NCBI RefSeq assembly: GCF_047302425.1
Contig: NZ_CP154855.1
Span: forward strand, 1-64,000
From: Oceanitalea sp047302425
GTDB lineage: Bacteria > Actinomycetota > Actinomycetes > Actinomycetales > Actinomycetaceae
Length of the DNA: 64,000 nucleotides
Direction of reading: 5' to 3'
Each line of letters opens with the position of its first letter. The stretch's first letter is position 1. The notes beneath the pieces are model-generated. The model had not been told where the DNA came from and made no database searches. It worked only from the letters and a program-made list of their open reading frames with translations. The position numbers were made by a program, and so were the translations under genes. This document shows positions 26,025 to 34,521 of this stretch, in pieces.

Positions 26025-27635
26025 TCAGACGCGGAACTGTGCCACCTGGGCGCGCAGTCCCTCCGAGATGGTCGCGAGCTCCGCGACAGCGGTGCTCATC
26101 TGCGTCATCGTGGCGCTGTTGTCCGCGGCGGCGGAGGCGATGCCGGTGATGTTGCCGGCGATCTCGGTGGATCCGGTCGCGGCCTCGGTGACGCTGCGGG
26201 ACATCTCGTTGGTCGTCGCTGTCTGCTCCTCGACGGCCGAGGCGATCGTCATCTGGTAGTCGTTGATCTGACCGATGATCTCGGTGATCTCCCCGATCGC
26301 ACCCACGGCGCCCTCGGTGTCGTGCTGGATCGCCTCGATCCGGCGGGCGATGTCGTCGGTGGCCTTGGCGGTCTCCTGGGCCAGGTCCTTGACCTCCGAG
26401 GCGACGACGGCGAAGCCCTTGCCCGCCTCCCCGGCGCGCGCGGCCTCGATGGTCGCGTTGAGCGCGAGCAGGTTGGTCTGCTCGGCGATCGTCGTGATGA
26501 CCTTGATGACGTTGCCGATCTCGACGGACGAGGTGCCGAGCTTCTGCACCGTCTCGTTCGTCACGGCGGCCTGGGTCGTGGCCCGGGCCGCTACCGCGGC
26601 GGCCTCGCTCGAGCTCTGCGCGATCTCCCGGATGGAGGCACCCATCTGCTCCGCACCGGCTGCCACCGTGTGGACGTTCTGGCTGACCTGCTCGGCCGCG
26701 GACGCGACGACGCCGGACTGGGCGGAGGTCTCCTCGGACGCTGCGACCACCTGCGTGGTCGACGCCGCCAGCTCCTCCGCACCGGAGGCGATGGTCACGG
26801 CGGCCTCGTTGACCGCGCCGACGGTGCCGCGCAGCTGTCGCATCGAGCGGCCCAGGTGCTCGGCCATCTGACCGAGCTCGTCCCGGGTCTGGACCTCGGG
26901 CTCCGCGGTGAGGTCACCGTTTCCGAGCGCCTCGACCGCGACCCGCACGGTCTCGACCGTACGCATGATCTGGCGGATGACGAAGACCGCCACCGCGACG
27001 CCGACGGCGAGTCCGACGAGCAGCACGACGATGAGCAGCACCTCGGTGCTCGCTGCCTTGTCGGCGGCGGCCTCGTTGTCAGCGTTGGCGCGCTCCACCT
27101 CGACGCCGGTGATGCTGCCCATGAGGTCGGCGGCCTCGGCACCGACAGGTGCGAGCGTCTCGTTGTAGTAGGCGTTCATAGCGTCCTGGTCGCCCGAACG
27201 CACAACCTCGGCCCACGGCCCACTGATCTCGTCGTGGAAGGACTGCACTCCCGCGATCATCGCGTCCAGCTCGGTGCGGTCGTCGTCGAACTGCGCGTAC
27301 TCCTCGAGCATACCGATCGCTTCGGCCTCGCGATCGGCGATCTCCGCGAGCTGCTCCTCGAGCTCCGCTGCCTCCCGAAGAGGCAGCGCATTGGCGCGCA
27401 CGCGCGTGCCCTGGAAGGTTGCGCGGGCGTCGGCGAGATCATTGAGCGGTTCGACCCGCTGCGCGTACATCTCGCTCTGCCCGGCGGCCAGAGCACGCAC
27501 CTGCGAGATGCCGAGGATGCCGATGACCGCCGCGACGATCGCGACCACGCCGACAGCAGCGGCGATCTTCACGCGGACGGAGAGGTCGCGCAGGGAGCGA
27601 CGGGAGGTGGCGGGAACAGGGGCTTGTGCCGACAT
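26025..27635 (-). CDS. methyl-accepting chemotaxis protein (mcp4)
   Basis: A 536-residue chemoreceptor in its own transcription unit. Membrane helix 1 is at about 20-44 and helix 2 at about 190-212, with an external four-helix-type domain of about 145 residues between them. HAMP follows, then the conserved hairpin with EQTNLLALNATIEAARAGE. It ends in AQFRV. The ATG at 27635 is chosen over the longer frame because it lies downstream of the sigma-28 promoter and gives a normal receptor N-terminus. Confidence 0.94.
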   Translation of the reverse strand: MSAQAPVPATSRRSLRDLSVRVKIAAAVGVVAIVAAVIGILGISQVRALAAGQSEMYAQRVEPLNDLADARATFQGTRVRANALPLREAAELEEQLAEIADREAEAIGMLEEYAQFDDDRTELDAMIAGVQSFHDEISGPWAEVVRSGDQDAMNAYYNETLAPVGAEAADLMGSITGVEVERANADNEAAADKAASTEVLLIVVLLVGLAVGVAVAVFVIRQIMRTVETVRVAVEALGNGDLTAEPEVQTRDELGQMAEHLGRSMRQLRGTVGAVNEAAVTIASGAEELAASTTQVVAASEETSAQSGVVASAAEQVSQNVHTVAAGAEQMGASIREIAQSSSEAAAVAARATTQAAVTNETVQKLGTSSVEIGNVIKVITTIAEQTNLLALNATIEAARAGEAGKGFAVVASEVKDLAQETAKATDDIARRIEAIQHDTEGAVGAIGEITEIIGQINDYQMTIASAVEEQTATTNEMSRSVTEAATGSTEIAGNITGIASAAADNSATMTQMSTAVAELATISEGLRAQVAQFRV

Positions 27636-27762
27636 CGTTTCTTCCTCGTGGGTCGGTGGCGTGCCCGGCACGAAGCTGCCTCCGGCGGCACGGGGTCCGC
27701 GCTCGCCGGGCAGCTCGCCACGGTGCGCGGGTCCAGCCGTGCGCGTCCTGCGCACACCCCGT

Positions 27763-27789
27763 CTATCGGCCGCCGCGCGCGCGCGCTGA
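27763..27789 (-). promoter_or_regulatory. sigma-28 promoter of mcp4
   Basis: Minus strand: TCAGCGCG, 11 bases, GCCGATAG. The -10 part is strong and the -35 keeps only TCA. A small hairpin (GTGGT/ACCAC, 27790-27803) directly upstream may end csrA transcription. Confidence 0.72.
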
Positions 27790-27887
27790 GTGGTTCGTAC
27801 CACCTGAGGCGCCCGTCACTCCACGTGCACGGCGGCTCGGAGCGAAGCATGTCGGCCGGACCTGTCGGCGGATCCGACTCGGCTGGG

Positions 27888-28127
27888 TTACGACTCCTGG
27901 GCGGGCGGGCGCAGCGCCCGCAGCGCGTCGAGGTCGGCGTCGTCGGCGCGGGCGGCGTCGCGGTTGGCCTCCTCGACGGCGCGGAGCACCTCGGCACGGT
28001 TGACCGTGACGTGCCGGGGCGCGGCGATGCCGAGCCGGACGGTGTCGCCGCGCACATCGACCACGGTGAGGACGATGTCCTCCCCGATGACGATCTGCTC
28101 CCCGACCTTGCGGCTCAGTACCAACAC
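27888..28127 (-). CDS. csrA: carbon storage regulator / flagellin translation repressor CsrA
   Basis: A 79-residue RNA-binding protein that binds GGA motifs in mRNA leaders. The N-terminal VLSRKVGEQIVIGEDI and RLGIAAPRHVTVNRAEV match CsrA closely, including the GIxAP...V.R.E RNA-binding surface. In flagellar operons of Gram-positive bacteria CsrA represses flagellin synthesis until FliW removes it; fliW is at 56784. It starts with GTG and is the last gene of the fliM-csrA unit. Confidence 0.96.
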   Translation of the reverse strand: MLVLSRKVGEQIVIGEDIVLTVVDVRGDTVRLGIAAPRHVTVNRAEVLRAVEEANRDAARADDADLDALRALRPPAQES

Positions 28128-28137
28128 GGGCCCGAGC

Positions 28138-28485
28138 CTACCGTCCGCCCTGCCTCTTGGCCGATTTGGCGTTCGCCGCGCGCGCGGCCCGGGTGGCCTC
28201 GGACTCCATCCGCTCGGCCGCCTCGGCGGCGCCGAGCAGCGCGCTGATGCCCGCGGGACGGGGCTGCGGCTGCGCGGGCGCGCCGGGCGGACGGGTCTGG
28301 AGCCGCGTCACGGGCACCGGTGCGGGGCTCGGGTCGGGCACCGCCACGGTGACCTCGTACCACTGCCTCGAGAGGATCCCCTTGCGTAGCCGCTGGGCAC
28401 GCACGACCGTCCCGCCGAGCTCCTCCGCACGGGCGAGGAGCTCGGGCAGGTCCGGCCCGTCAAGCAGTAATCGCCTGTCCGACAC
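28138..28485 (-). CDS. small protein resembling the N-terminal domain of FlhF
   Basis: A 115-residue protein that overlaps the end of flhA by 26 bases and precedes csrA by 10. The first 50 residues (GTVVRAQRLRKGILSRQWYE, then VTVAV) resemble the N-terminal domain of FlhF, where a similar V-R-G-YEVTV pattern occurs, and flhF normally follows flhA. There is no GTPase domain; the rest is a Pro/Ala linker and a helical, basic tail ending SAKRQGGR. It could be a reduced FlhF or an unrelated flagellar protein. The homology is an inference from pattern and position. Confidence 0.6.
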   Translation of the reverse strand: MSDRRLLLDGPDLPELLARAEELGGTVVRAQRLRKGILSRQWYEVTVAVPDPSPAPVPVTRLQTRPPGAPAQPQPRPAGISALLGAAEAAERMESEATRAARAANAKSAKRQGGR

Positions 28486-30517
28486 CCACGGCTCCCACAG
28501 TCTCGATGGTCAGGGACGTGCCCGTCACCTCCGTGTAGGACACTACGGGCAGGCGGGGCACCGCCAGTCCTGCGACGCGCCGCAGGGCCGGGCGGATCGC
28601 CGGGGAGCACACGAGCACCGCCTGGCGGCCGGTCGCCTCGAGGTTCTCCAGCTGGGTGCGCAGGGAGGCGAGCAGGCCCTCCACGCGCTCGGGCGGCAGG
28701 GAGATCTGGGTGCCCTGCTCCCCCGGCCGCAGCGACTCGAGGAGCAGCTGCTCGGTGGCCGGCTCGAGGGTGAGCACCCGCAGGACCCCGTCCTCCCGGT
28801 GGCGGTCGACGATGACGTCGGCCACGGCCTGGCGAGCCGCCTCGATGAGTCCCTCCGGGTCGGTGGAGACCTTGGCACGGAGGGTGAGGGCCTCGAGGAT
28901 CCGCCCGAGGTCGAGGATCGGGACCTGCTCGGCAAGCAGCCCCTGAAGCACCCGCTGCACCTCGCCGAGGCTGAGCACGGCCGGCACCAGCTCCTCGACG
29001 ACCGAGGGGTTGGTCTGCTTGAGCCCCTCGACGAGCACGCGGACGTCCTCACGGCCGAGCAGCCGGTCGGCGTGGGAGGAAGCCACCGAGGACAGGTGGG
29101 TGATGAGCACGGAGACGCGGTCGACGACGGTGGCGCCGGCCATCTCCGCACTGTGCCGCAGCTCGACGGGGATCCACTTGCCGGGCAGGCCGAAGACCGG
29201 CTCCACGACCGTGGCGCCCGCGAGCGCATCCAGCCCCTCGCCGAGCGCGAGCACCCGGCCGCGCGGCGCACTGCCGCGGGCGACCTCCACCCCCGAGAGG
29301 CGGATGGCGTAGGTGCCGGCGGGCAGGTCCACCGAGTCCCGGGTGCGGACGGGCGGCAGGACGTAGCCCATCTCGAGCGCCGTCTTGCGGCGCAGCGCCT
29401 TGACACGCCCGAGCAGGTCGAGGTCCGCCGACCCGCCGACCATGTCGACGAGGTCGGGGGCGAGCAGCACCTCGAGGGCGTGCACGCGCATCTGCTCGAT
29501 GAGCATCTCCGGGGTGTCGGCCGCCGGCTGGAGCGTCGTCGCGACCTCGTTGGCGGCCTCCGCCACGGCGGCCTCCGCCTCCTTGACCTTGAGCCGCTGC
29601 GCGAACCCGAGCAGGACCGCGCCGACGAGGATGAAGGGGAGCTTGGGAATCCCGGGCACGATTGCCAGGACGATGGCAGCCGCGCCGGCGATCATCATCG
29701 CCGTACGGGACTGCGTGAGCTGGGAGCTGGCCTGGGTGCCCATGTCGGCGTCCGCCGTCGCGCGCGTGACGACGAGACCGGTGGCCACGGACATGAGGAG
29801 CGCGGGGATCTGCGTGACCAGGCCGTCACCGACGGTGAGCAGCGAGTAGGTCTCGATGGCCTCGCCCGCGCTCATGCCCAGCTGCATCATGCCGATGACG
29901 AAGCCGCCGATGAGGTTGACGACAGTCGTGATGATGCCGGCGATCGCGTCGCCCTTGACGAACTTCGCCGAGCCGTCCATCGCACCGTAGAAGTCCGCCT
30001 CCGCGGCGACCTCCGCGCGTCGGCGGCGGGCCTCGGCGTCGTCGATGGCCCCGGCGTTGAGGTCGGCGTCGATGGCCATCTGCTTGCCGGGCATCGCGTC
30101 GAGGGTGAAGCGCGCCCCGACCTCGGCGGCGCGGCCCGCACCGTTGGTGATGACGACGAACTGGATGACGACGAGGATGAGGAAGATGACGAGGCCGATG
30201 ACGATCGAGCCGCCGACGATGAAGTGCCCGAAGGCGTTGATGACCTCACCGGCGTAGCCGTCGCGCAGCACCAGGCGGGTGGAGGCGACGTTGAGCCCGA
30301 GCCGGAACAGCGTCATGACGAGCACGAGCGCCGGGAAGATCGAGAAGTCGAGCGGCTTCTTCATGTACATCGTCGTCAGCAGGACGAGCATGGCGCCGAC
30401 GATGTTGACGGCGATGAGCACGTCGAGCAGCGGCGCGGGCAGCGGGATGACGAGCAGCAGGATGATCCCGACGACGGCGGCCGGGGCGACGAACTGGGTG
30501 ACCTTGCCGTTCTTCAT
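28460..30517 (-). CDS. flhA: flagellar export apparatus protein FlhA
   Basis: The central membrane subunit of the flagellar type III export gate, 685 residues from ATG 30517. The N-terminal half has about eight membrane helices, with MTLFRLGLNVASTRLVL and the FHIPEP-like loop DAMPGKQMAIDADLNAG, the family signature. The C-terminal cytoplasmic half forms the ring that receives chaperone-substrate complexes. ATGA overlap with flhB. Confidence 0.97.
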   Translation of the reverse strand: MKNGKVTQFVAPAAVVGIILLLVIPLPAPLLDVLIAVNIVGAMLVLLTTMYMKKPLDFSIFPALVLVMTLFRLGLNVASTRLVLRDGYAGEVINAFGHFIVGGSIVIGLVIFLILVVIQFVVITNGAGRAAEVGARFTLDAMPGKQMAIDADLNAGAIDDAEARRRRAEVAAEADFYGAMDGSAKFVKGDAIAGIITTVVNLIGGFVIGMMQLGMSAGEAIETYSLLTVGDGLVTQIPALLMSVATGLVVTRATADADMGTQASSQLTQSRTAMMIAGAAAIVLAIVPGIPKLPFILVGAVLLGFAQRLKVKEAEAAVAEAANEVATTLQPAADTPEMLIEQMRVHALEVLLAPDLVDMVGGSADLDLLGRVKALRRKTALEMGYVLPPVRTRDSVDLPAGTYAIRLSGVEVARGSAPRGRVLALGEGLDALAGATVVEPVFGLPGKWIPVELRHSAEMAGATVVDRVSVLITHLSSVASSHADRLLGREDVRVLVEGLKQTNPSVVEELVPAVLSLGEVQRVLQGLLAEQVPILDLGRILEALTLRAKVSTDPEGLIEAARQAVADVIVDRHREDGVLRVLTLEPATEQLLLESLRPGEQGTQISLPPERVEGLLASLRTQLENLEATGRQAVLVCSPAIRPALRRVAGLAVPRLPVVSYTEVTGTSLTIETVGAVGVGQAITA

Positions 30518-31614
30518 CGGCTGTCCTTCCTGGGCTGGGGCATGCGGTGGGTCCCGGCTGCGGCGCCGCGGCGGCGCAGGGACATGACGAAGGCGAGGAC
30601 GCGCGCGACGGCCTCGTAGAGGTAGTCGGGGACCTCGTGGCCCACCTCGCACATGGCGTGGATGGTGCGGGCCAGGGTGATGTCCTGGACGACGGCGACG
30701 CGGTGCTCGGTGGCCCGCTCACGGATCCGCTTCGCCACGTGGCCCTGGCCCTTGGCGACGACGCGGGGGGCGCCCTTGCCGGGCTGGTAGCGGAGCGCGA
30801 CGGCCACGTGGGTGGGGTTGACGATGACGACGTCGGCGTCCGCGACGGCGGCGAGCATGCGGTTGCGGCTCATCGCGCGGGCCCGGGCCAGGCGCTGGCC
30901 CTTGATCATCGGGTCGCCCTCGGAGCGCTTGTGCTCGTCCTTGATCTCCTGCTTCGACATGCGCGTCGTCTTGCGGTTGCGGCGCATGACGACGAGGACG
31001 TCGGCGGCGGCGAGGACCAGCCCGGCGACCACACCCCAGGTGAGGAGGGTCTGGATCCGTGAGCCGACCTCCCCGAGGATCTGCATGACCGACAGCGCCC
31101 CGGACTGCATGATGAGCGGGACGAGCCCCGCGATCGTCGAGTACAGGACGGCACCGACCACGGCGGTCTTGAGGAAGGCCTTGGCCCCCTGCCACCAGGC
31201 CTGCGGCCCGAAGAGACGCTTGGCGCCCTTGGCGAGGTTGAACTGCTCGAAGCGCGGCTTGAGCTTCTTCGTGGAGATGTGGACTCCGCCCTGGGACACC
31301 CCGGCGACGATCGCCGCGAGAGCGGCGACCGCGAGGAGCGGGGCGACGGCGACGGCCGCGCTGAGCAGCCCGTCGCCCAGGGCCTGGAGGGCCAGGGCGG
31401 GCTCCGGGGAGGCGATGACCTCCCGCACACCCAGGACGTGGGTGGACGCCGCGTCCGAGCCGCGGTCGAGGACCATCGGCAGCGTGACCGCGCCGGCACC
31501 GACGACCACCCACGCCGTGAGGTCCTGGGACCTGCCCAGGCTCCCGTCACGGCGGGCCTTCTTCATCCGTTCCGGGGTGGCCTTCTCGCTCTTCTCACCG
31601 GCGCTCTGGCTCAT
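30514..31614 (-). CDS. flhB: flagellar export switch protein FlhB
   Basis: Export gate component that switches specificity from hook to filament substrates. It has 366 residues: a basic N-terminus (KSEKATPERMKKARRDG), four membrane helices and a cytoplasmic domain. The self-cleavage site NPTH is at 266-269 in VIVNPTHVAVALRYQPG, intact. Coupled to fliR upstream and flhA downstream by four-base overlaps. Confidence 0.97.
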   Translation of the reverse strand: MSQSAGEKSEKATPERMKKARRDGSLGRSQDLTAWVVVGAGAVTLPMVLDRGSDAASTHVLGVREVIASPEPALALQALGDGLLSAAVAVAPLLAVAALAAIVAGVSQGGVHISTKKLKPRFEQFNLAKGAKRLFGPQAWWQGAKAFLKTAVVGAVLYSTIAGLVPLIMQSGALSVMQILGEVGSRIQTLLTWGVVAGLVLAAADVLVVMRRNRKTTRMSKQEIKDEHKRSEGDPMIKGQRLARARAMSRNRMLAAVADADVVIVNPTHVAVALRYQPGKGAPRVVAKGQGHVAKRIRERATEHRVAVVQDITLARTIHAMCEVGHEVPDYLYEAVARVLAFVMSLRRRGAAAGTHRMPQPRKDSR

Positions 31615-32360
31615 CGGACGACCTCACCGATGCCGCTGAGGGCCTCGTCCGCGAGCCAGTCGACGACCCCGGGCAGGGCCGCGACGGTGATGGAGCCGAG
31701 GGTGAGAGTGATGAGGATCTTGAGTGGGAAGCCGAGGGCGAAGGCGTTGAGGGCGGGGGCGACGCGGGTGAGCAGGCCCAGCCCGACGTCGGCGAGGAAG
31801 AGGACGGCGATGAGCGGGCCGGCGACCTGGATGGCGGCGAGGAAGAGCTGGCTGACGCCCTCGGCGAGCTGCCCGGCGAGGGCGCCCAGGTCGAGGACCG
31901 CGCCGAGCGGGAGCGCCTCGAAGCTGCGGGCGAGGCCGCCGACGACGAGCTGGTAGCCGTCGGAGACGAAGAGGAGGACGACGGCGATGAGCTGGTAGAA
32001 GCGGCCGAAGGGACCGCTGCTGGTCATCGTCATCGGGTCCAGCGCCTGGCCGAGCTCGAAGCCGCCGAGCATGTCGATGAGGCGCCCGGCCGACTGCACC
32101 GCGGAGAAGATGAGCGCGACGAGGGCGCCGAGGCCGCCGCCGACGACGGCCTCCGACAGCGCCATCCCGATGAGCTCCGCAGCGCTGAGGTCGGCCGGCA
32201 CCGTGAGGGTGGCCGACAGCGCCAGCGCCAGCCCGACGCCGAGCATCGCCTTGACGGTGCCCGGGATCGCCCGGTGGTTGAAGGGCGGGGCGACGACGAG
32301 GAAGACGGTCACGCGCACGGCGGCGAGCACGACCGGCAGCACGGCCGTGGTGAGGTCCAT
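31611..32360 (-). CDS. fliR: flagellar export apparatus protein FliR
   Basis: Integral membrane export-gate subunit of 249 residues with about six hydrophobic helices. Typical features are FLVVAPPFNHRAIPGTVKAM near the N-terminus and FELGQALDPM in the middle. It follows fliQ after one base and overlaps flhB by four. Confidence 0.95.
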   Translation of the reverse strand: MDLTTAVLPVVLAAVRVTVFLVVAPPFNHRAIPGTVKAMLGVGLALALSATLTVPADLSAAELIGMALSEAVVGGGLGALVALIFSAVQSAGRLIDMLGGFELGQALDPMTMTSSGPFGRFYQLIAVVLLFVSDGYQLVVGGLARSFEALPLGAVLDLGALAGQLAEGVSQLFLAAIQVAGPLIAVLFLADVGLGLLTRVAPALNAFALGFPLKILITLTLGSITVAALPGVVDWLADEALSGIGEVVR

Positions 32361-32361
32361 G

Positions 32362-32634
32362 TCAGCCGCCCAGGAGACCGGGGATCCGGTCGAAGAGCTC
32401 GTGCGTCGTGACGACCAGCTCGGAGATCATCCAGTTGCCGCACAGGACGATCGCGACGGCGACCCCGAGGGCCTTGGGCACGAAGCTCAGGGTGATCTCC
32501 TGGATCTGCGTGACCGACTGGAGCAGCGAGACGGCGAACCCGACGACGAGCGCGGTGATGAGCAGGGGGGCAGCGAGCTTGCCGGCCAGCCCCAGCGCCA
32601 GCGTGGCGATGTCGATGACGTTGGCGGTGTCCAT
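32362..32634 (-). CDS. fliQ: flagellar export apparatus protein FliQ
   Basis: A 90-residue membrane protein with two helices, part of the FliPQR core channel. LLQSVTQIQEITLSFVPKAL is the diagnostic stretch. The ATG shares a base with the fliP stop (TGATG). Confidence 0.95.
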   Translation of the reverse strand: MDTANVIDIATLALGLAGKLAAPLLITALVVGFAVSLLQSVTQIQEITLSFVPKALGVAVAIVLCGNWMISELVVTTHELFDRIPGLLGG

Positions 32635-33443
32635 CAGTAGCTCCCCACCAGCTGGGTGATGATGAGGCCCCAGCCGTCGACGAGGACGAAGAGCAGGATC
32701 TTGAAGGGCAGCGAGATCATCGACGGCGGCAGCATCATCATGCCCATGGCCATGAGGGCCGAGGCGACGACGAGGTCGATGACGAGGAACGGCACGAAGA
32801 CGACGAAGCCGATGATGAAGGCCGCGCGCAGCTCGGAGAGCATGAACGCCGGGATGAGGGTCTGCATCGGGACGCTCTCCGGGCTCTCGGGGTTGGGCAT
32901 CCCGGCGGCGCGCGTGAGGAGCGCGAGGTCCTCCTCCCGGGTGAGCCCGACCATCCACTCCCGCAGCGGTACCTGGGCCGCCTCGAGGGCGGCGGCGAAG
33001 TCCATCTGCCCGTCGAGGTAGGGCTGGACGGCCGCCCCGTTCACGTCCCCGAGGACCGGGGCCATGATGAAGATCGAGAGGAAGAGCGCGAGGCCGGCGA
33101 GCACCTGGTTGGGCGGCACGCCCTGGAGGCCCAGCGCGTTCCGCGTGAGGGCGAGGACGACGAAGATCTTGGTGAAGCTCGTCATCATGAGGAGCAGCGA
33201 GGGCGCCACTCCCAGGAGGGTGAGCGCGAGCAGCGCGATGATCGACGTGGAGGGCGAGTCACCGGCGACGTCGAGGTCGATGCCCAGACCGGGCTCTGTC
33301 GGCTCCGTGGGCGGGGTCGGCTCGTCCGGGGGCATCGGGGCGCCGTGGGCGAGCGTCGCGCCCAGGGTGAGGACGGCGGCGGTGAGCAGGAGAACGGCGA
33401 GAACGCGGGGCAGCCACGCGGCGCGGCCGTGGGCCGCGGTCAT
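32634..33443 (-). CDS. fliP: flagellar export apparatus protein FliP
   Basis: A 269-residue core export-channel subunit. A cleavable signal peptide (1-35, ending LAHGA) precedes a Pro/Glu-rich stretch and then four membrane helices. SFTKIFVVLALTRNALGLQG and PFKILLFVLVDGWGL are family blocks. It starts inside fliO (ATGA). Confidence 0.96.
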   Translation of the reverse strand: MTAAHGRAAWLPRVLAVLLLTAAVLTLGATLAHGAPMPPDEPTPPTEPTEPGLGIDLDVAGDSPSTSIIALLALTLLGVAPSLLLMMTSFTKIFVVLALTRNALGLQGVPPNQVLAGLALFLSIFIMAPVLGDVNGAAVQPYLDGQMDFAAALEAAQVPLREWMVGLTREEDLALLTRAAGMPNPESPESVPMQTLIPAFMLSELRAAFIIGFVVFVPFLVIDLVVASALMAMGMMMLPPSMISLPFKILLFVLVDGWGLIITQLVGSY

Positions 33444-33844
33444 CGGCGCACCCGGTTCCGCAGGACCTCCCACGACGTGCGCCACGTCGTCGGGGACAGG
33501 ACGGAGCCGCCGAGCGGGGAGGCCGGCGGGACCGGTGCGGGGACGACCGACTCCGGCTCGGCGGTGACCTCGCCCTCCTCGGGGAGGACGAAGGGAGCGG
33601 ACTCGAGCTCGGTGAGGAGGCGGACCTCGGTGTCGCTGACGCCGAGGACGAGGGTCCGTCCCGCGACGTCGACGACGGTGATGCCGGTGCGGCGGCCCAG
33701 GCCCTGGCGGCCGAGGACCGTGATCGGCAGCCGCCGGGTGGTACCGTTGCCGGCACCGAGCCGGCGGGCGAGGAACCACAGCAGCGCGAGGACGAGGCCC
33801 AGGGAGAGGGCGACCCGCAGCGCGAGCTCGAGCGTGTCGCTCAC
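33440..33844 (-). CDS. fliO: flagellar protein FliO
   Basis: A 134-residue protein with one N-terminal membrane helix (about 6-25) and a cytoplasmic beta domain, VLGRQGLGRRTGITVVDVAG, then VLGVSDTEVRLL. FliO helps assemble the FliP ring. Position between fliN and fliP supports the call. Confidence 0.88.
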   Translation of the reverse strand: MSDTLELALRVALSLGLVLALLWFLARRLGAGNGTTRRLPITVLGRQGLGRRTGITVVDVAGRTLVLGVSDTEVRLLTELESAPFVLPEEGEVTAEPESVVPAPVPPASPLGGSVLSPTTWRTSWEVLRNRVRR

Positions 33845-34521
33845 TGGCCTGCGTTCTCCGACACGATCTCGGTGATGCGCACGGCGTAGTCCTCGTCGAC
33901 GACGACGATGTCGCCGCGGGCGACGAGCCGGCCGTTGACCATGACGTCGGCAGGACTGCCGGCGGCACGGTCGAGCTCGAGGACGGTGCCCGGGGTGAGC
34001 GCGAGGACGTCGCGCAGCGGCATCCGGGTGCGGCCGATCTCGGTGGTGAGGGTGAGCTCGACGTCGTACAGCACCCGCATGCTGCCGGGGGCGAGCGGTG
34101 CGCTGCTCACCGGCACGGCGGGTGCCACGGTGCGGATGCCGAACCAGGCGCGCACGCCCTCGTCGGAGGCCAGCGCGTACAGGTCGACGTCCTGGCCCGA
34201 GAGTGCGTCACCGGCGGTGCGCTCCTCGGCGGCACCGAGCACGCCGGTGCCGAGGCGCTGGGAGGCGGCCTCGAGGGCGGGGCGCAGGGCCTCGGCGAGC
34301 GTCAGCGACGCGGCACCGGCCATCGCCTCGGCGACGGCCTCCTCCGCGACGACGACGAGCTCGGCGCTCCCCTGGCCGACGAAGCTCGCAACGACGGCGA
34401 CGGCCGCCGGGTCGGGGCGCTCACCCGGCGCTGCCGGGCGGGCGACGAGGGGCTGCGAGGAGGGCAGCAACCGCGCCATCTCCTCGGCGACGGCGTGGGT
34501 GTCGACGGTGGTCGTGCTCAT
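33841..34521 (-). CDS. fliN: flagellar motor switch protein FliN (extended form)
   Basis: C-ring protein of 226 residues, longer than the 80-140 of simple FliN. The C-terminal SpoA domain (about 150-224) has LRDVLALTPGTVLELDR, NGRLVARGDIVVVDEDYAVR. The N-terminal part is Ala-rich. Near residue 11, AVAEEMARLLPS resembles the E-I-D-A-L-L peptide that binds CheY-P in FliM and FliY. No CheC-type E-x-x-N active site is evident. ATGA overlap with fliM. Confidence 0.9.
   Translation of the reverse strand: MSTTTVDTHAVAEEMARLLPSSQPLVARPAAPGERPDPAAVAVVASFVGQGSAELVVVAEEAVAEAMAGAASLTLAEALRPALEAASQRLGTGVLGAAEERTAGDALSGQDVDLYALASDEGVRAWFGIRTVAPAVPVSSAPLAPGSMRVLYDVELTLTTEIGRTRMPLRDVLALTPGTVLELDRAAGSPADVMVNGRLVARGDIVVVDEDYAVRITEIVSENAGQ

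Noticed and set aside
30514..30521. GCCGATGA at the flhA start as a sigma-28 promoter
   Set aside because: No TCA 16 bases before it, and it overlaps the start codon inside an operon.
33440..33447. GCCGATGA at the fliP start as a sigma-28 promoter
   Set aside because: The -35 position reads GTCCTGCG, with no TCA; it is inside an overlapping gene pair.
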